Assembly (NCBI RefSeq): GCF_009725235.1
Contig: NZ_WJFC01000011.1
Location: forward strand, 1 to 64,000
Direction of reading: 5' to 3'
DNA from: Scytonema sp. UIC 10036
Lineage (GTDB): Bacteria > Cyanobacteriota > Cyanobacteriia > Cyanobacteriales > Nostocaceae
Length of the DNA stretch: 64,000 nt
The notes beneath the pieces were generated by a model, which was not told the origin of the DNA, searched no databases, and worked only from the letters and a program-made list of their open reading frames with translations. Of the stretch, positions 1 to 8,904 are shown one piece after another. How positions within the stretch are numbered: the stretch's first letter is position 1; each line of letters starts with the position of its first letter. The position numbers and the translations under genes are program-made.

Positions 1-163
1 TGTTTGAAAAGTCATGATTGATGTATCAAATATTTTTTACCCCACCCTAACCCTCCCCTTATAAAGGGGAGGGAACTCAATTTCTCTTATTTCCCCCCTT
101 TATAAGGGGGGACTAAGGGGGGTAATCATGTGATTAAAATAACAGCTAACCACTTTTCAAACA
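1..163. repeat. MITE-like element with terminal inverted repeats
   Basis: The first 12 bases (TGTTTGAAAAGT) are the reverse complement of 152-163 (ACTTTTCAAACA). Between them are G/C-run palindromes of the CCCTCCCCTTATAAAGGGG type. There is no ORF. The layout fits a small non-autonomous palindromic element common in filamentous cyanobacteria; that assignment is inference. It forms the outer end of the large inverted repeat, and a degraded copy lies at 4372-4521. Confidence 0.55.
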
Positions 164-310
164 TCCTCTTACAAGGCATAGAGCAGCTATGCTGAAGGCA
201 CTTATGGAAGAAAAAAGCTTAAATCAAATGCAATTTAAAAAGCTAACTCTAGATAGAAGTACCAAGCAGGAGCAATCTTTACCATTTGACCAGTGTCTCT
301 TATATTTCTT

Positions 311-727
311 ATGTATTCTTCATCTTCCGCTCGACGCAAAGAAATTCTCCGTGGTATTTTAGCAGTGTCTACCATCATCGTTGGTATCACCCATTTTCTA
401 AAACCAGACCAATACGCCCGGATTGTACCACCAATATTTCCGCCTTTGGCATCCGTTTACATTAGCGGTTTTTTTGAAATTCTTGGCGGTATTGGCTTAA
501 TGATTCCATCTGTGAGTGTAGCTGCAGCATGGGGACTCATTGCTCTATTTATTGGCGTATTTCCTGCTAATATCTATATGACTTTGCACAACATTAAGAT
601 TGAAGGAATTCCTCACAATCAATTACTTTATTTGGTAAGATTACCCTTTCAGGCAGTGCTAATTGCCTGGGCATACTGGTACACCCACAACCCACAAACA
701 CAACTAGGGGCATCGGAAAGTCGATAA
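311..727 (+). CDS. DoxX-like small membrane protein
   Basis: A 138-residue hydrophobic protein with about four predicted membrane segments, preceded by a short charged N-terminus (SSARRKEIL). The spacing of segments and the motifs GITHFLKPDQYARIVPP and FEILGGIGLMIP resemble DoxX-family or related small integral membrane proteins. Their physiological role is poorly defined, with thiosulfate oxidation or redox roles proposed for some members. I chose the ATG at 311; a GTG at 293 in frame would add six residues, but neither start has a well-placed ribosome binding site. A second copy on the opposite strand near 3824-4228 is broken by frameshifts. Family assignment is moderately secure; function is not. 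Confidence 0.65.
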   Translation: MYSSSSARRKEILRGILAVSTIIVGITHFLKPDQYARIVPPIFPPLASVYISGFFEILGGIGLMIPSVSVAAAWGLIALFIGVFPANIYMTLHNIKIEGIPHNQLLYLVRLPFQAVLIAWAYWYTHNPQTQLGASESR

Positions 728-744
728 GAATTTTTGTAGGTTGG

Positions 745-862
745 GTTGAGGAACGAAACCCAACATTTATCAGCAAACGAAACCCAACATTTATCAGCAA
801 ACGAAACCCAACATTTATCAGCAAACGAAACCCAACATTTATCAGCATTTGTTGGGTTTCGT
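745..862. repeat. 24-bp tandem repeat with inverted flank
   Basis: Four near-perfect copies of the 24-bp unit CGAAACCCAACATTTATCAG + CAAA run from about 754 to 846. They are followed at 849-861 by the inverted motif TGTTGGGTTTCG. The motif GTAGGTTGGGTT...GAAACCCAAC is a dispersed cyanobacterial intergenic hairpin; other copies occur near 20965-21030 and 39736-39785. The mirror copy in the right arm (about 3690-3810) has many single-base indels. Confidence 0.7.
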
Positions 863-1149
863 ACACGGGTTTACCCAACCTACTATTTCCCAAAACCTAC
901 GTAGTATTGCAGTCGATCCTATTCTTTCAGCAGATGTCGATAAGTATTTGCTATAGTGTACTGATGATATGTTAAAAAAAATTAATAAATAAACAAAAAA
1001 TGTTAAAAGTATCGAAAAATACATCAATTTCTAAAAAAACGCCAAAAGTATAAAAAAATATATCAGTTAATTTTAAAAACAATAAAGTTTATTATTTTTC
1101 TTGGAACCGGTTCCAGATTTAAGAAACCAAAAAACGGAGAAGAGAAGAA

Positions 1150-1594
1150 ATGGAAGACAATCTGGAACAGTTTGCTTCTGAGGAAAGCAATACTTTGCTA
1201 CTGATGACTTCGTGATCGGTGGTGCTGGTGGCTTCGGTGGTGCTGGTGGCTTCGGTGGTGCTGTGGCTTCGGTGGGGAAGCACCCCTTGCTAGTGGCGAC
1301 TTCGGTGGCTTCGACGGCGCTGTGGCTTCGGTGTGGAAGCAACCCTTGCTAGGGGCGCCTTCAGGGTTTCGGTGGTGGAAGCAACCCCTTTGCCAGGGCG
1401 ACTTCGGTGGCTCGGCGGTGCTGGTGCTTCGGCGGTGCTGGTGGCTTGGCGGTGGAAGCAACCCCTTTGCTAGTGACGACTTCGGTGGCTTCGGTAGCGC
1501 TGGTGGCTTTGGTGGTGGAAGCAAAACCCCTTTGCTAGTGGTGGTTTCGGTGGCTTCGGTGGCTCGGTGGTGCAGCAGCTTAAGGGAACTTCCA
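1150..1594 (+). pseudogene. Glycine-rich NPF-repeat protein, frameshifted
   Basis: An ATG at 1150 follows an AGAGAAG ribosome-binding-like stretch and opens a frame (MEDNLEQFASEESN) that stops at 1213-1215. The rest up to about 1594 keeps a clear protein pattern if single-base indels are allowed. Units like GGFGGGSNPFA, DFGGFGSAGG and GAGGFGGAGG recur about five times but are spread over all three frames. The 89-residue intact gene at 6875-7144 has the same type of composition and NPF/NPFA motifs. I infer that both descend from one small NPF-motif family, and that this copy is either a pseudogene or carries uncorrected sequencing indels. Many of the deviations are shared with the mirror copy, which argues that at least part of the decay is real. 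Function unknown. Confidence 0.5.
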
Positions 1595-2988
1595 ATTAAA
1601 AAATTATCCCATCGTAGGGGCGCAAGGCATTGCGCCCTACACGTTTTTTTTGGTTTGGAATAATTTATTTTTGTGTTCCTAAGGGACTTTCAAATAAATA
1701 AGTTTCTAAATAATTTTTTGTGGAATGATCTGTCTGTCCATTTAGGATCGACAGTCTCTTTTAGTTTGAGGATTCATTCTGTCACATTGCAATTTAGCGA
1801 CGCAACAAGATACTCAATGGGGTTATTGCCTATGTGGTGACGTTTAAACTTTGTCAAAGCTGAATCAGTTGGAGCTAAAAATCTTTACGTCGGATGCGAA
1901 CTATCACCTTGTTTTCTGGTCTTCTCAGTCAAAACTCATTGCTAATTTCTCCATATTTCTTCCTTCTTGTAAGGATAAAACTCTCAGTAGGTTTTAACTG
2001 GGAATTAGGCGTCGTGTTTGATGAACTAAACTTTGTCTAAGCTCAATCGTTAACAAAATGAGAAAATCGCTAATCAGTTAGAAAACATCTCGGTTTTCAC
2101 GCTCAGTCAATTCTGATATACGAAACATAAAGGGATAACACGATTATGGATGATCCGACATTGGAACACAACTCCTCATCGGAAAAAGATTTTTCATGTT
2201 GCCATACTGAGTTATTCTCATGGAACTTCCTTATCCATTTTTGTTCTGTATAGTCAAACGGTTCAAGAAGATCCGGATCTTCTTTAACAGTTTGACTCGG
2301 TTGGAGAGTAAAAATGGATTAGGAAGTTAGATGAGAATAAGTCAGTATCAGCAACATAAAAAAGCGTGTTAATAATAAACTGTGCACTCCAATAATGGGA
2401 TCACCCATAATAGAATCAACAGATTTATGTTTAAGTATATCACAATCGACTGAGCGAGAAAACCGAGATATTTTCTAACTCATTACCAACTTTTGATTTT
2501 GGTAACATCGATTCTTTCACATTGTTTAGTTCATCAAACACGAGGCGATACTTCCCAGTTACAATCTTTTGATAGTATGCCATCATTATAAGAATGAAAA
2601 AATATGGAGAAATTATCAATGAGTGTCAACTGCAAGAACCAGAAAACAAGGTGATAGTTCGCATCTGACGTACTGATTTTTAGCTCCAACTGATTCATCA
2701 ATGACAAAGGGGTTAAGCGTCACATACATAGGCAATAACCCCATTGAGTATCTTGTGGCGTCGCTAGATCGCAATGTGACAGAATGAATCCTCAAACTAA
2801 AAGAGACTGTCGATCCTAAATGGACAGACAGATCATTCCACAAAAAATTATTTAGGAACTTGTTTATTTGTAAGTCTAGCTTAGGAACACAAAAATAAAT
2901 TATTCGAAACCAAATAGGGACGTGTAGGGCGCAATGCCTTGCGCCCCTACGATGGGATAATTTTTTAATTGGTGTGAGTTTCGGTTAA

Positions 2989-3432
2989 GCTGCTGCACCA
3001 CCGAGCCACCGAAGCCAGCGAAACCACCATATAGCAAAAAGGGTTTTGCCTCCACCACCAAAGCCACCAGCGCTACCGAAGCCACCGAAGTCGTCACTAG
3101 CAAAGGGGTTGCTTCCACCGCCAAGCCACCAGCACCGCCGAAGCACCAGCACCGCCGAGCCACCGAAGTCGCCCTGGCAAAGGGGTTGCTTCCACCACCG
3201 AAACCCTGAAGCTCGCCCCTAGCAAGGGTTGCTTCCACACCGAAGCCACAGCGCCGTCGAAGCCACCGAAGTCGCCACTAGCAAGGGGTGCGTCCCCACC
3301 GAAGCCACAGCACCACCGAAGCCACCAGCACCACCGAAGCCACCAGCACCACCGATCACGAAGTCATCAGTAGCAAAGTATTGCTTTCCTCAGAAGCAAA
3401 CTGTTCCAATTGTCTCTTTCTTCTCTTCTCCG
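2989..3432 (-). pseudogene. Second NPF-repeat gene copy, decayed
   Basis: Mirror copy of the feature at 1150-1594. On the minus strand it keeps GFGGGSNPFAR and the same shifted blocks as the left arm, for example the in-frame stretch GGLAVEATPLL that results from the same missing bases. The start ATG is lost: AAGAAATGGAAG in the left arm reads AAGAAAGAGA here. Non-coding in its present state. Confidence 0.45.
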
Positions 3433-3823
3433 TTTTTGGTTTCTTCATCTGGAACCGGTTCAAGAAAATAATAAACTTATGTTTTTAAAATTAACTGATA
3501 TATTTTTTTAACCTTTTGGCGTTTTTAGAAATTGATGTATTTTTCGATACTTTTAACATTTTTGTTTTTTATTAATTTTTTTACATTCATCAGTACACTA
3601 TAGCAATACTTTCGACATCTCTGAAAGAAATAGGATCGACTGCATCTACGTAGGTTTTGGGAAATAGTAGTTGGGTAACCCGTGTACGAACCAACAAATC
3701 TGATAAAATGTTGGTTTCCGTTTGCTGATAAATGTTGGGTTTTCGTTTGCTGATAAATGTGGGTTCGTTTGCTGATAATGTTGGTTTCGTTTGCGAAAAT
3801 GTTGGGTTCGTTCTCAACCCAAC

Positions 3824-4228
3824 CTACAAATTCCTTATCGACTTCCGATGCCCCTGTTGTGTGGGGTGTGGGTGTAACCAGTATGCCCAGGCAATTAGCA
3901 CTCCTGAAAGGAATCTTACCAATAATAATTGATTGTGAGGAATTCCTTCAATCTTAATGTTGTGCAAAGTCATATAGATATTAGCAGAAATACGCCAATA
4001 AATAGAGCAATGAGTCCCCATGCTGCAGCTACACTCACAGATGAATCCTTAAGCAATACGCAAGATTTCAAAAAAACCGCTAATGTAAAGGGATGCAAAA
4101 GGCGGAAATATTGGGTACAATCCGGCGTATTGGTCTGGTTTTAGAAAATGGTGATACAACGCTGATGGTAGACACGCTAAACTACCACGGAGAATTTCTT
4201 TGCGTCGAGCGGAAGATGAAGAATACAT
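3824..4228 (-). pseudogene. Second DoxX-like gene copy, frameshifted
   Basis: Mirror copy of the gene at 311-727. The N-terminal part is readable from 4228 (SSSARRKEILRG), then the frame shifts around 4040-4130. The later segment NIYMTLHNIKIEGIPHNQ is readable in another frame. At least two indels separate it from the intact copy. Confidence 0.6.
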
Positions 4229-4371
4229 AAGAAATATAAGAGACACTGGTCAAATGGTAAAGATTGCTCCTGCTTGGTACTTCTATCTAGAGTTAGCTTT
4301 TTAAATTGCTTTGATTTAAGCTTTTTTCTTCCATAAGTGCCTTCAGCATAGCTGCTCTATGCTTGTAAGAG

Positions 4372-4521
4372 GTGTTGAAAGTGTTAGTGTATTTTAATCA
4401 CATGATACCCCCTTGTCCCCCTTATAAAGGGGGGATAAGAGAATTGAGTTCCCTCCCCTTTATAAGGAGGGTTAGGGTGGGGTAAAAAATATTTGATACA
4501 TCAATCATGACTTTTCAAACA
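4372..4521. repeat. Degraded copy of the MITE-like element
   Basis: Reverse complement of 1-163 with a damaged inner end: TGTTGAAAGT near 4373 replaces TGTTTGAAAAGT. The outer end ACTTTTCAAACA at about 4510-4521 is intact. It forms the outer tip of the right arm. 4522-4733 beyond it is A/T-rich and I see nothing supportable there. Confidence 0.5.
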
Positions 4522-4733
4522 TCCTCTAAGGAGCGCTGTTTAAAAAAAAGCTTGATTTTATGGCAAAAACACTCACATTTAACTCATATAAAATCTCAGT
4601 TTTAACACCAAGAATCGATAAATAAATCATACATAATCTACCGATTAACTTTGTAGCTAGATGATACCTTTTAATTGGAAATTATAATTTTTAAAAACAT
4701 AATATTAAGAAAATCTTATTATTCAGCTATCCC

Positions 4734-6830
4734 ATGAAATTAGCTTGGATAGAATATGGGCGCACGTCGAAGAGAGAATTTAGAAAAATGGGATATTCGA
4801 CATCTTGGATTGGCAACACTTTCAGTGGGAATCGTAAGTGGGTGCAAATCAATATAGAAGCAATGTATGTTGCACCTGATGGAACTGTTTACACGAATAG
4901 TATCTGGGACGAAGGAGCAAAAGAGGCGGGTATATATAAAAATGGAGATGTTGCAGGACTTGCTGCTGATTTACACGGTTGGGAACGTTTGGGTGGCTTA
5001 GCGGTAACAGCTAATTCGCGCTACTTGTATGTGGGAATGTCACAAGGTGCGGGTTCGGGGAAACCGGGTGAGGATTATCCACCAAAAGGAACCATTTGGT
5101 ACTGCATCCGACGTTATAATTTATCCGGTCAGCAAGCGCCTTTTTCTGGTGGGCGTGGTTGGGATAAGAGTATGGTTATTGTGAATACGAGTAGCCCCGT
5201 GACTGGATTAGCTGCTACTGATAATGAGGTGTATGTGAGCGATCGCGCCAGTAACAGAATTGTTGTCTATGACGCTAACTCCATGAACCAACTGCGGAGT
5301 TTCTCTTTTTCACGTCCCGGACACATAGCCATTGACCGACAGAAGAATCTTTGGATTGTCCAACAAAAAGAGAACTCTTCATCTGCTGCTATTTTGCGGT
5401 ATTCTCCCCAAGGACAGCAGTTATCGGAAAAAATTACCAATGTTGCACAACCAACTGCGATCGCACTCGACAATCAAGGTAGATTGTTAGTGGCAGACAA
5501 CGGACCGCGCCAACAAATATTGATTTATAACATCACGGGTTCTCCCTCCCAAGTTGGAACATTTGGCACGGAAAGAGGCGTGTATTCAGGAACCCCCGGT
5601 CAGATAGGAGATTTAAAACTTTACGGTATTACTGGAGTAGGTACCGACGCACAAGGCAACATTTATGTTGCAAACAATGGTTTTAACAACGCAGGTGCGG
5701 ACTTGAGGAAATTTTCTCCCAACGGTGCTTTGCAATGGAGATTGTTAGGGCTGTGCTTTATAGATACAGCAGATGCCGATCCTAGTTCTGACGGTCGCGA
5801 CGTGTTCACAAAAGAAGAACATTACGTCATGAACTATGACAAACCTAACGGTCAGCAGTGGACTTACGCAGACTACACGGTTAATGCTATTAAATACCCG
5901 CAAGATCCCAGACTCCATACTTCACCGACTGCAGTTTTCTTCCGGAGAGTTCAAGGCAGACCGTTGATGTACTTGACAAATATGTACAACAGTTGGATGC
6001 AAATATACCGTTTTGCACAAAACTCCGAAGGTTGGACGGCGATACCAAGTGGAATGTTTGTAGGCACTCCAGCAGATCCTAACAAGCCTTTTTTCACCCA
6101 AGGGAATTGGCCTCCAAACCAACCCAAAACAGGTGAGTGGATTTGGCGGGATGCTAACGGTAATGGTGCTTTTGACCCTGGTGAATATGATACTAACAGA
6201 GACGATCTATACATCGGTGGTTGGTGGGTAGATAGTCGAGGTGATGTGTGGAAAAATTTACGGACTGCTAATGGTATCCGGCATTATCCTCTACAAGGTT
6301 TTGATGGGAGTGGCAATCCTATCTATACTTATGCATCCATGAAGAAAATAGCTACACCAAACTTCTTCACCGACCTGCGTAGAGTAGAATATTTTCCAGA
6401 GACAGATACAATGTATTTGACAGGGTTTACAAAAGAAAACCCCGCACCATACGATGATGCCAAAGTCGTTGGTTCTGAATTAGTGCGTTTTGATAATTGG
6501 AGTAAAGGAAATAGAAACCCTGCGTGGAGAACTAAGTTACCTGCAGATAAACGTCCTGAAGAAAAACAGACTGTTTACCCAGCAGCAATCAGTGTTGCAG
6601 GTGATTATGTATTTGTAGCAACAGTAAAAACAAGGCAAGTCTATGTCTATAAAACATCAAATGGTTCACAAGCAGATATCATGACACCCGATCCTAATAT
6701 TGAACCAGAAGCAGGTTGGGTAGATATTCCCTATGGTGTCCGGGCTTACCGTCGTTCCAACGGAGAGTACTTGGTCTTTCTTGAAGAAGACCACCACGGT
6801 AAGGTTTTATTCTTCCGTTGGAGACCGTAA
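4734..6830 (+). CDS. NHL/SMP-30-type beta-propeller protein
   Basis: A 698-residue protein with repeated strand patterns typical of NHL or SMP-30-like beta-propellers: AMYVAPDGTVYTN, GLAATDNEVYVSD, IAIDRQKNLWIV, AIALDNQGRLLVAD and GVGTDAQGNIYVANNG. The C-terminal half contains WIWRDANGNGAFDPGEYD, a calcium-loop-like or dockerin-like motif. Such proteins are usually exported and bind ligands or carbohydrate, but I see no signal peptide in MKLAWIEYGRTSKREF. The start is therefore doubtful: no ribosome binding site precedes 4734, and an in-frame ATG at 4788 (MGYSTSW) is an alternative. The gene may have lost its original 5' end, since the inverted-repeat boundary lies only about 210 bp upstream. 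It is followed by a strong hairpin terminator. Confidence 0.7.
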   Translation: MKLAWIEYGRTSKREFRKMGYSTSWIGNTFSGNRKWVQINIEAMYVAPDGTVYTNSIWDEGAKEAGIYKNGDVAGLAADLHGWERLGGLAVTANSRYLYVGMSQGAGSGKPGEDYPPKGTIWYCIRRYNLSGQQAPFSGGRGWDKSMVIVNTSSPVTGLAATDNEVYVSDRASNRIVVYDANSMNQLRSFSFSRPGHIAIDRQKNLWIVQQKENSSSAAILRYSPQGQQLSEKITNVAQPTAIALDNQGRLLVADNGPRQQILIYNITGSPSQVGTFGTERGVYSGTPGQIGDLKLYGITGVGTDAQGNIYVANNGFNNAGADLRKFSPNGALQWRLLGLCFIDTADADPSSDGRDVFTKEEHYVMNYDKPNGQQWTYADYTVNAIKYPQDPRLHTSPTAVFFRRVQGRPLMYLTNMYNSWMQIYRFAQNSEGWTAIPSGMFVGTPADPNKPFFTQGNWPPNQPKTGEWIWRDANGNGAFDPGEYDTNRDDLYIGGWWVDSRGDVWKNLRTANGIRHYPLQGFDGSGNPIYTYASMKKIATPNFFTDLRRVEYFPETDTMYLTGFTKENPAPYDDAKVVGSELVRFDNWSKGNRNPAWRTKLPADKRPEEKQTVYPAAISVAGDYVFVATVKTRQVYVYKTSNGSQADIMTPDPNIEPEAGWVDIPYGVRAYRRSNGEYLVFLEEDHHGKVLFFRWRP

Positions 6831-6841
6831 CAATTGAACAA

Positions 6842-6865
6842 GGTGGGCTTTAGCCCACCCTTTTT
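6842..6865 (+). terminator. Rho-independent terminator
   Basis: GGTGGGC, loop TTTA, GCCCACC, then CTTTTT. It begins 11 bases after the propeller gene's stop codon. It lies between convergent genes; the minus-strand side lacks a T-run, so it serves mainly the plus strand. Confidence 0.8.
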
Positions 6866-6874
6866 ACAAGTCAT

Positions 6875-7144
6875 TTAGAAACCACCACTGAAGGTATCCC
6901 CACCCCCACCACTACCAAAGGAGGGATTAGAGGGGTTAACACCACCTGCAAAGATATTCCAGAAGTTATCTCCAGCAAAGGGGTTACCGTTATAAGGTAA
7001 ATCTTGGATGTTAGAAGAACTACCCATTGTAAAGGGGTTTTCACCACTAAAAGAACCACCAACATTGCCAAATATATCTTCTGGTCCATTTACGCCTTCT
7101 ATGTCAAGCAAGCGATCGAAGGGACCAAGATTAACTTCATCCAT
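6875..7144 (-). CDS. Small glycine-rich NPF-motif protein
   Basis: An 89-residue protein with a good ribosome binding site (AGAGGA, about 7 bases before ATG). The N-terminus is acidic (MDEVNLGPFDRLLDIEGV); the rest is rich in G, N, F, P and S, with repeated asparagine-proline-phenylalanine motifs (GENPFTMGS, GNPFAGDNF, VNPSNPSFG) and a glycine tail ending TFSGGF. There is no signal peptide or membrane segment. I do not recognise a family. Its composition matches the decayed gene at 1150-1594 (GGSNPFA and GGF units), so the two appear related. It is transcribed toward the propeller gene and ends 10 bases beyond that gene's terminator. Possible roles, such as structural or self-associating protein, are speculation. 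Confidence 0.6.
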   Translation of the reverse strand: MDEVNLGPFDRLLDIEGVNGPEDIFGNVGGSFSGENPFTMGSSSNIQDLPYNGNPFAGDNFWNIFAGGVNPSNPSFGSGGGGDTFSGGF

Positions 7145-7908
7145 GTTGTTTATCCTCTTTTATGTTATGAACTAGTTGCTATACATTGAAGGTAACTTTG
7201 ATATTTAACTTTGACCTACCAAAATCATTTTGATTATTTGACCTTTTTTTAGAAGAAGCAATTATGGATTCTCAGTAATTCTCTCTTTCTTTGCTTTGCT
7301 TCCTCTACGTATAAGTCTAATTCATTAAAACTGCCATAATTCTAATAAAACTTCTCGTGGAATTATCAAATACAAGTAGGGTGGGCAATGTCCACCCTAT
7401 CATGCTTTTGGGAGAGAATGCCTACCCTACTCAAACTTTTGATGCTGATTTATCCTACTAAATGCTTAAACCAAGCGTCTTCACTAAATTAGTAAAACAA
7501 CATATAAAAGTCTTTCTTTTGATAGAAGAACATATTTTTTTTTAGATTAATAGTGACAGAATATTATGTTTCAAAAAATGTGGGATGGGCAATGTCCAAC
7601 CTACAAAAGTTGGTAATTTTCAATTGTAAGGGAATCACAGCCACTAACCCAAAATTAATTTCCTAGCAATTCTTCATCTGTAATAAATCTACTCTGACAA
7701 AATACGTCTAATGTCAGTGGTATGGATGAAAGCCAATCTTGAAGATAGAGGAAAACGGTCTGTATCAAAATAATGTACTGCGTTCGCAAAGCGCAAGCTG
7801 TACCCAGCTTATCGCCAAAACGGTTGCGACAAATACACAATCACTTGTAAAACACTGCTGCATAGTTCATAAGATCGGTAACCTATAACTTATCAAGAAT
7901 GAGGCTTC
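7145..7908. other. Intergenic region with dispersed hairpins
   Basis: Two related imperfect hairpins of the type AGGGTGG-GCAATGT-CCACCCT lie at about 7379-7401 and 7577-7604. A 61-codon minus-strand frame at 7655-7840 has no convincing start signal or family, and I do not call it. No other gene is seen. Confidence 0.5.
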
Positions 7909-8445
7909 ATGGAACCAACACAACTGAGTCAAGAACTGCGTGAAGGAAACAATCCCCATATGACCCGCCGCCGATGGATTATTGGTTTATCTGCACTTGG
8001 GGGTTCAATGGGACAAATTGTTACACTTTACCAAACAGGGATAGTTAAACATTTACCCGATCCACCAGTTCCAGTGTTTGATGCAGACCGAGTGGACGCA
8101 TCTAACTATGCCTACAGCCGATTCAATTCACCTGACGGTCCAATCATGGTGCTTAATTATGCCCTTACAGGTTGGCTAGCTGCTGCAGGTGGTCTAGATC
8201 GCGCACGGAAAAACCCACTGCTACCAATTGCAATGGGCGTTAAGATCCTTTTAGATACAGTTGTCTCTGCTGAATTAGCTCGTGAAGAGTGGGCAGAAAA
8301 CAAAGCATTTTGTGAGTATTGCCAAGTAGCAACTGTTGCCTCGATCGCTTCCTTGGTACTTGCTGCACCAGAAGTCCTTGCGGCTACTCGTGTTCTGCTA
8401 AGTCGTCGGGACAGTAAAAAAGCTGAAGCACAGAGCAATACATAA
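7909..8445 (+). CDS. VKOR-family membrane protein
   Basis: A 178-residue protein with a basic N-terminus (TRRRW) and four predicted hydrophobic segments at about 23-45, 78-95, 103-120 and 138-165. A CxxC motif (C135-EY-C138, in AFCEYCQVATV) sits at the start of the last segment. This matches the vitamin K epoxide reductase fold, in which the membrane CxxC reduces quinone to drive disulfide formation. The VDASNYAYSRF stretch is typical of short bacterial VKOR-like proteins that lack the loop cysteine pair of classical VKOR, so the partner thiol donor is unclear. It is followed by a strong hairpin at 8482-8505. The 3' third of the gene is duplicated at about 8905-9100. Confidence 0.75.
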   Translation: MEPTQLSQELREGNNPHMTRRRWIIGLSALGGSMGQIVTLYQTGIVKHLPDPPVPVFDADRVDASNYAYSRFNSPDGPIMVLNYALTGWLAAAGGLDRARKNPLLPIAMGVKILLDTVVSAELAREEWAENKAFCEYCQVATVASIASLVLAAPEVLAATRVLLSRRDSKKAEAQSNT

Positions 8446-8590
8446 TAACCAATACCTTTGATTGCTAGAATATACTTCTACAGAGACGTTACGTTTAACG
8501 TCTCTATATTTATTGGGATGGAAGTGTTTTTATTCATTTCCATCTGCACGTCCAATCAAAGTTTCTCTTATATGCCTCCTCGCAAACGTG
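8251..8590 (+). repeat. Direct repeat, copy 1 (VKOR 3' end to next gene start)
   Basis: This stretch holds the last 64 codons of the VKOR-like gene, its hairpin and the first codons of the following gene (ATGCCTCCTCGCAAACG at about 8572, then a stop after MPPRKRV). It matches 8905-9245 at roughly 85-90 percent by eye. The two copies flank a toxin-antitoxin remnant. Confidence 0.8.
8482..8505 (+). terminator. 10-bp perfect hairpin after VKOR gene
   Basis: AGAGACGTTA, loop CGTT, TAACGTCTCT. It follows the VKOR-like stop codon by 36 bases. The tail is A/T-rich without a real T-run, so termination is probable rather than certain. A copy with loop TGTT lies at 9137-9160. Confidence 0.55.
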
Positions 8591-8714
8591 TAATAAAACA
8601 TTGACCACCCTGTAGCAAAATTTGAAAAATAGCATTATTAATAATTTCGTACTCAGAGGAGTGGGTATCAGCAAACCTAAGAATAATATTCGTATCCAAA
8701 AAATAGCTTGTCAT
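8568..8714 (-). pseudogene. Truncated PIN-domain (VapC-like) toxin
   Basis: On the minus strand, ATG at 8714 opens MTSYFLDTNIILRFADTHS, the classical N-terminal PIN strand with Asp7 and the LDTN motif. After about 37 residues (LLQGGQCFIT) the homology is cut at the repeat junction, and the frame runs into antisense of the neighbouring gene start before stopping at 8568. Three of the four acidic PIN residues are missing, so no activity is expected. Its ATG overlaps the antitoxin stop in an ATGA arrangement. Confidence 0.65.
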
Positions 8715-8857
8715 ACACCGCGATCGCCATAAATATTCTCACGCAGACTGGCTTCAGCAGGTAAGCTTACACTACTTTTGGGGAATCGAACCACCCATTG
8801 ACGAAATTGCTCGGCTTTTTCTGTTGGTGTCAATTTTTTTTTGGTCGCTGTCTCTAC
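8711..8857 (-). pseudogene. Truncated antitoxin remnant upstream of PIN toxin
   Basis: A minus-strand frame without a start codon reads KKKLTPTEKAEQFRQWV, then LPAEASLRENIYGDRGV and stop. The C-terminal pattern L-x-x-E-A-x-x-R-E-x-I-Y-x-x-R is typical of small antitoxins paired with PIN toxins in cyanobacteria. The stop TGA overlaps the toxin ATG. The 5' end is cut by the second direct-repeat copy, close to 8900. Confidence 0.5.
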
Positions 8858-8904
8858 CTGTCTGGTGTGGAGTCTGGATTGAAAAAGTTCCTGGTCTATT
8901 ATTT

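Larger units (their letters stand above)
1..2274. repeat. Left arm of giant imperfect inverted repeat
   Basis: This arm matches the reverse complement of 2275-4521 over its whole length. The symmetry centre is the palindrome AAGAAGATCCGGATCTTCTT at 2265-2284. The arm contains, from outside in, a MITE-like element, a DoxX-like gene, a tandem repeat, a decayed NPF-repeat gene, a GTAGGGGCGCAAGGC hairpin near 1613-1642, and about 600 bp without a convincing gene. Mismatches increase toward the centre. The match may continue left of base 1, since 4522-4528 cannot be compared. Confidence 0.85.
2275..4521. repeat. Right arm of giant imperfect inverted repeat
   Basis: Reverse-complement copy of 1-2274. 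It is slightly shorter because many one-base losses fall in homopolymers, for example in the tandem repeat near 3710-3810 and the polypurine runs near 4410-4480. Substitutions also occur, especially within about 400 bp of the centre. Every gene in this arm is frameshifted while the DoxX-like gene of the left arm is open. The indel spectrum resembles uncorrected long-read noise, but the central divergence and a shared broken gene could also reflect an old inverted duplication. Confidence 0.85.

Noticed and set aside
745..862. CRISPR array
   Set aside because: The 24-bp units are contiguous without unique spacers, so this is a tandem repeat and not a CRISPR array.
594..893. Minus-strand frame with four repeats of LINVGFRL
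   Set aside because: It is the translation of the 24-bp tandem repeat and antisense of the DoxX-like gene; it has no start signals.
2616..2843. 75-codon minus-strand frame inside the right arm
   Set aside because: The mirror stretch in the left arm is not open and there is no ribosome binding site or family; kept as non-coding.
7655..7840. 61-codon minus-strand frame
   Set aside because: No start context, no homologous pattern; likely chance or an unidentifiable remnant.
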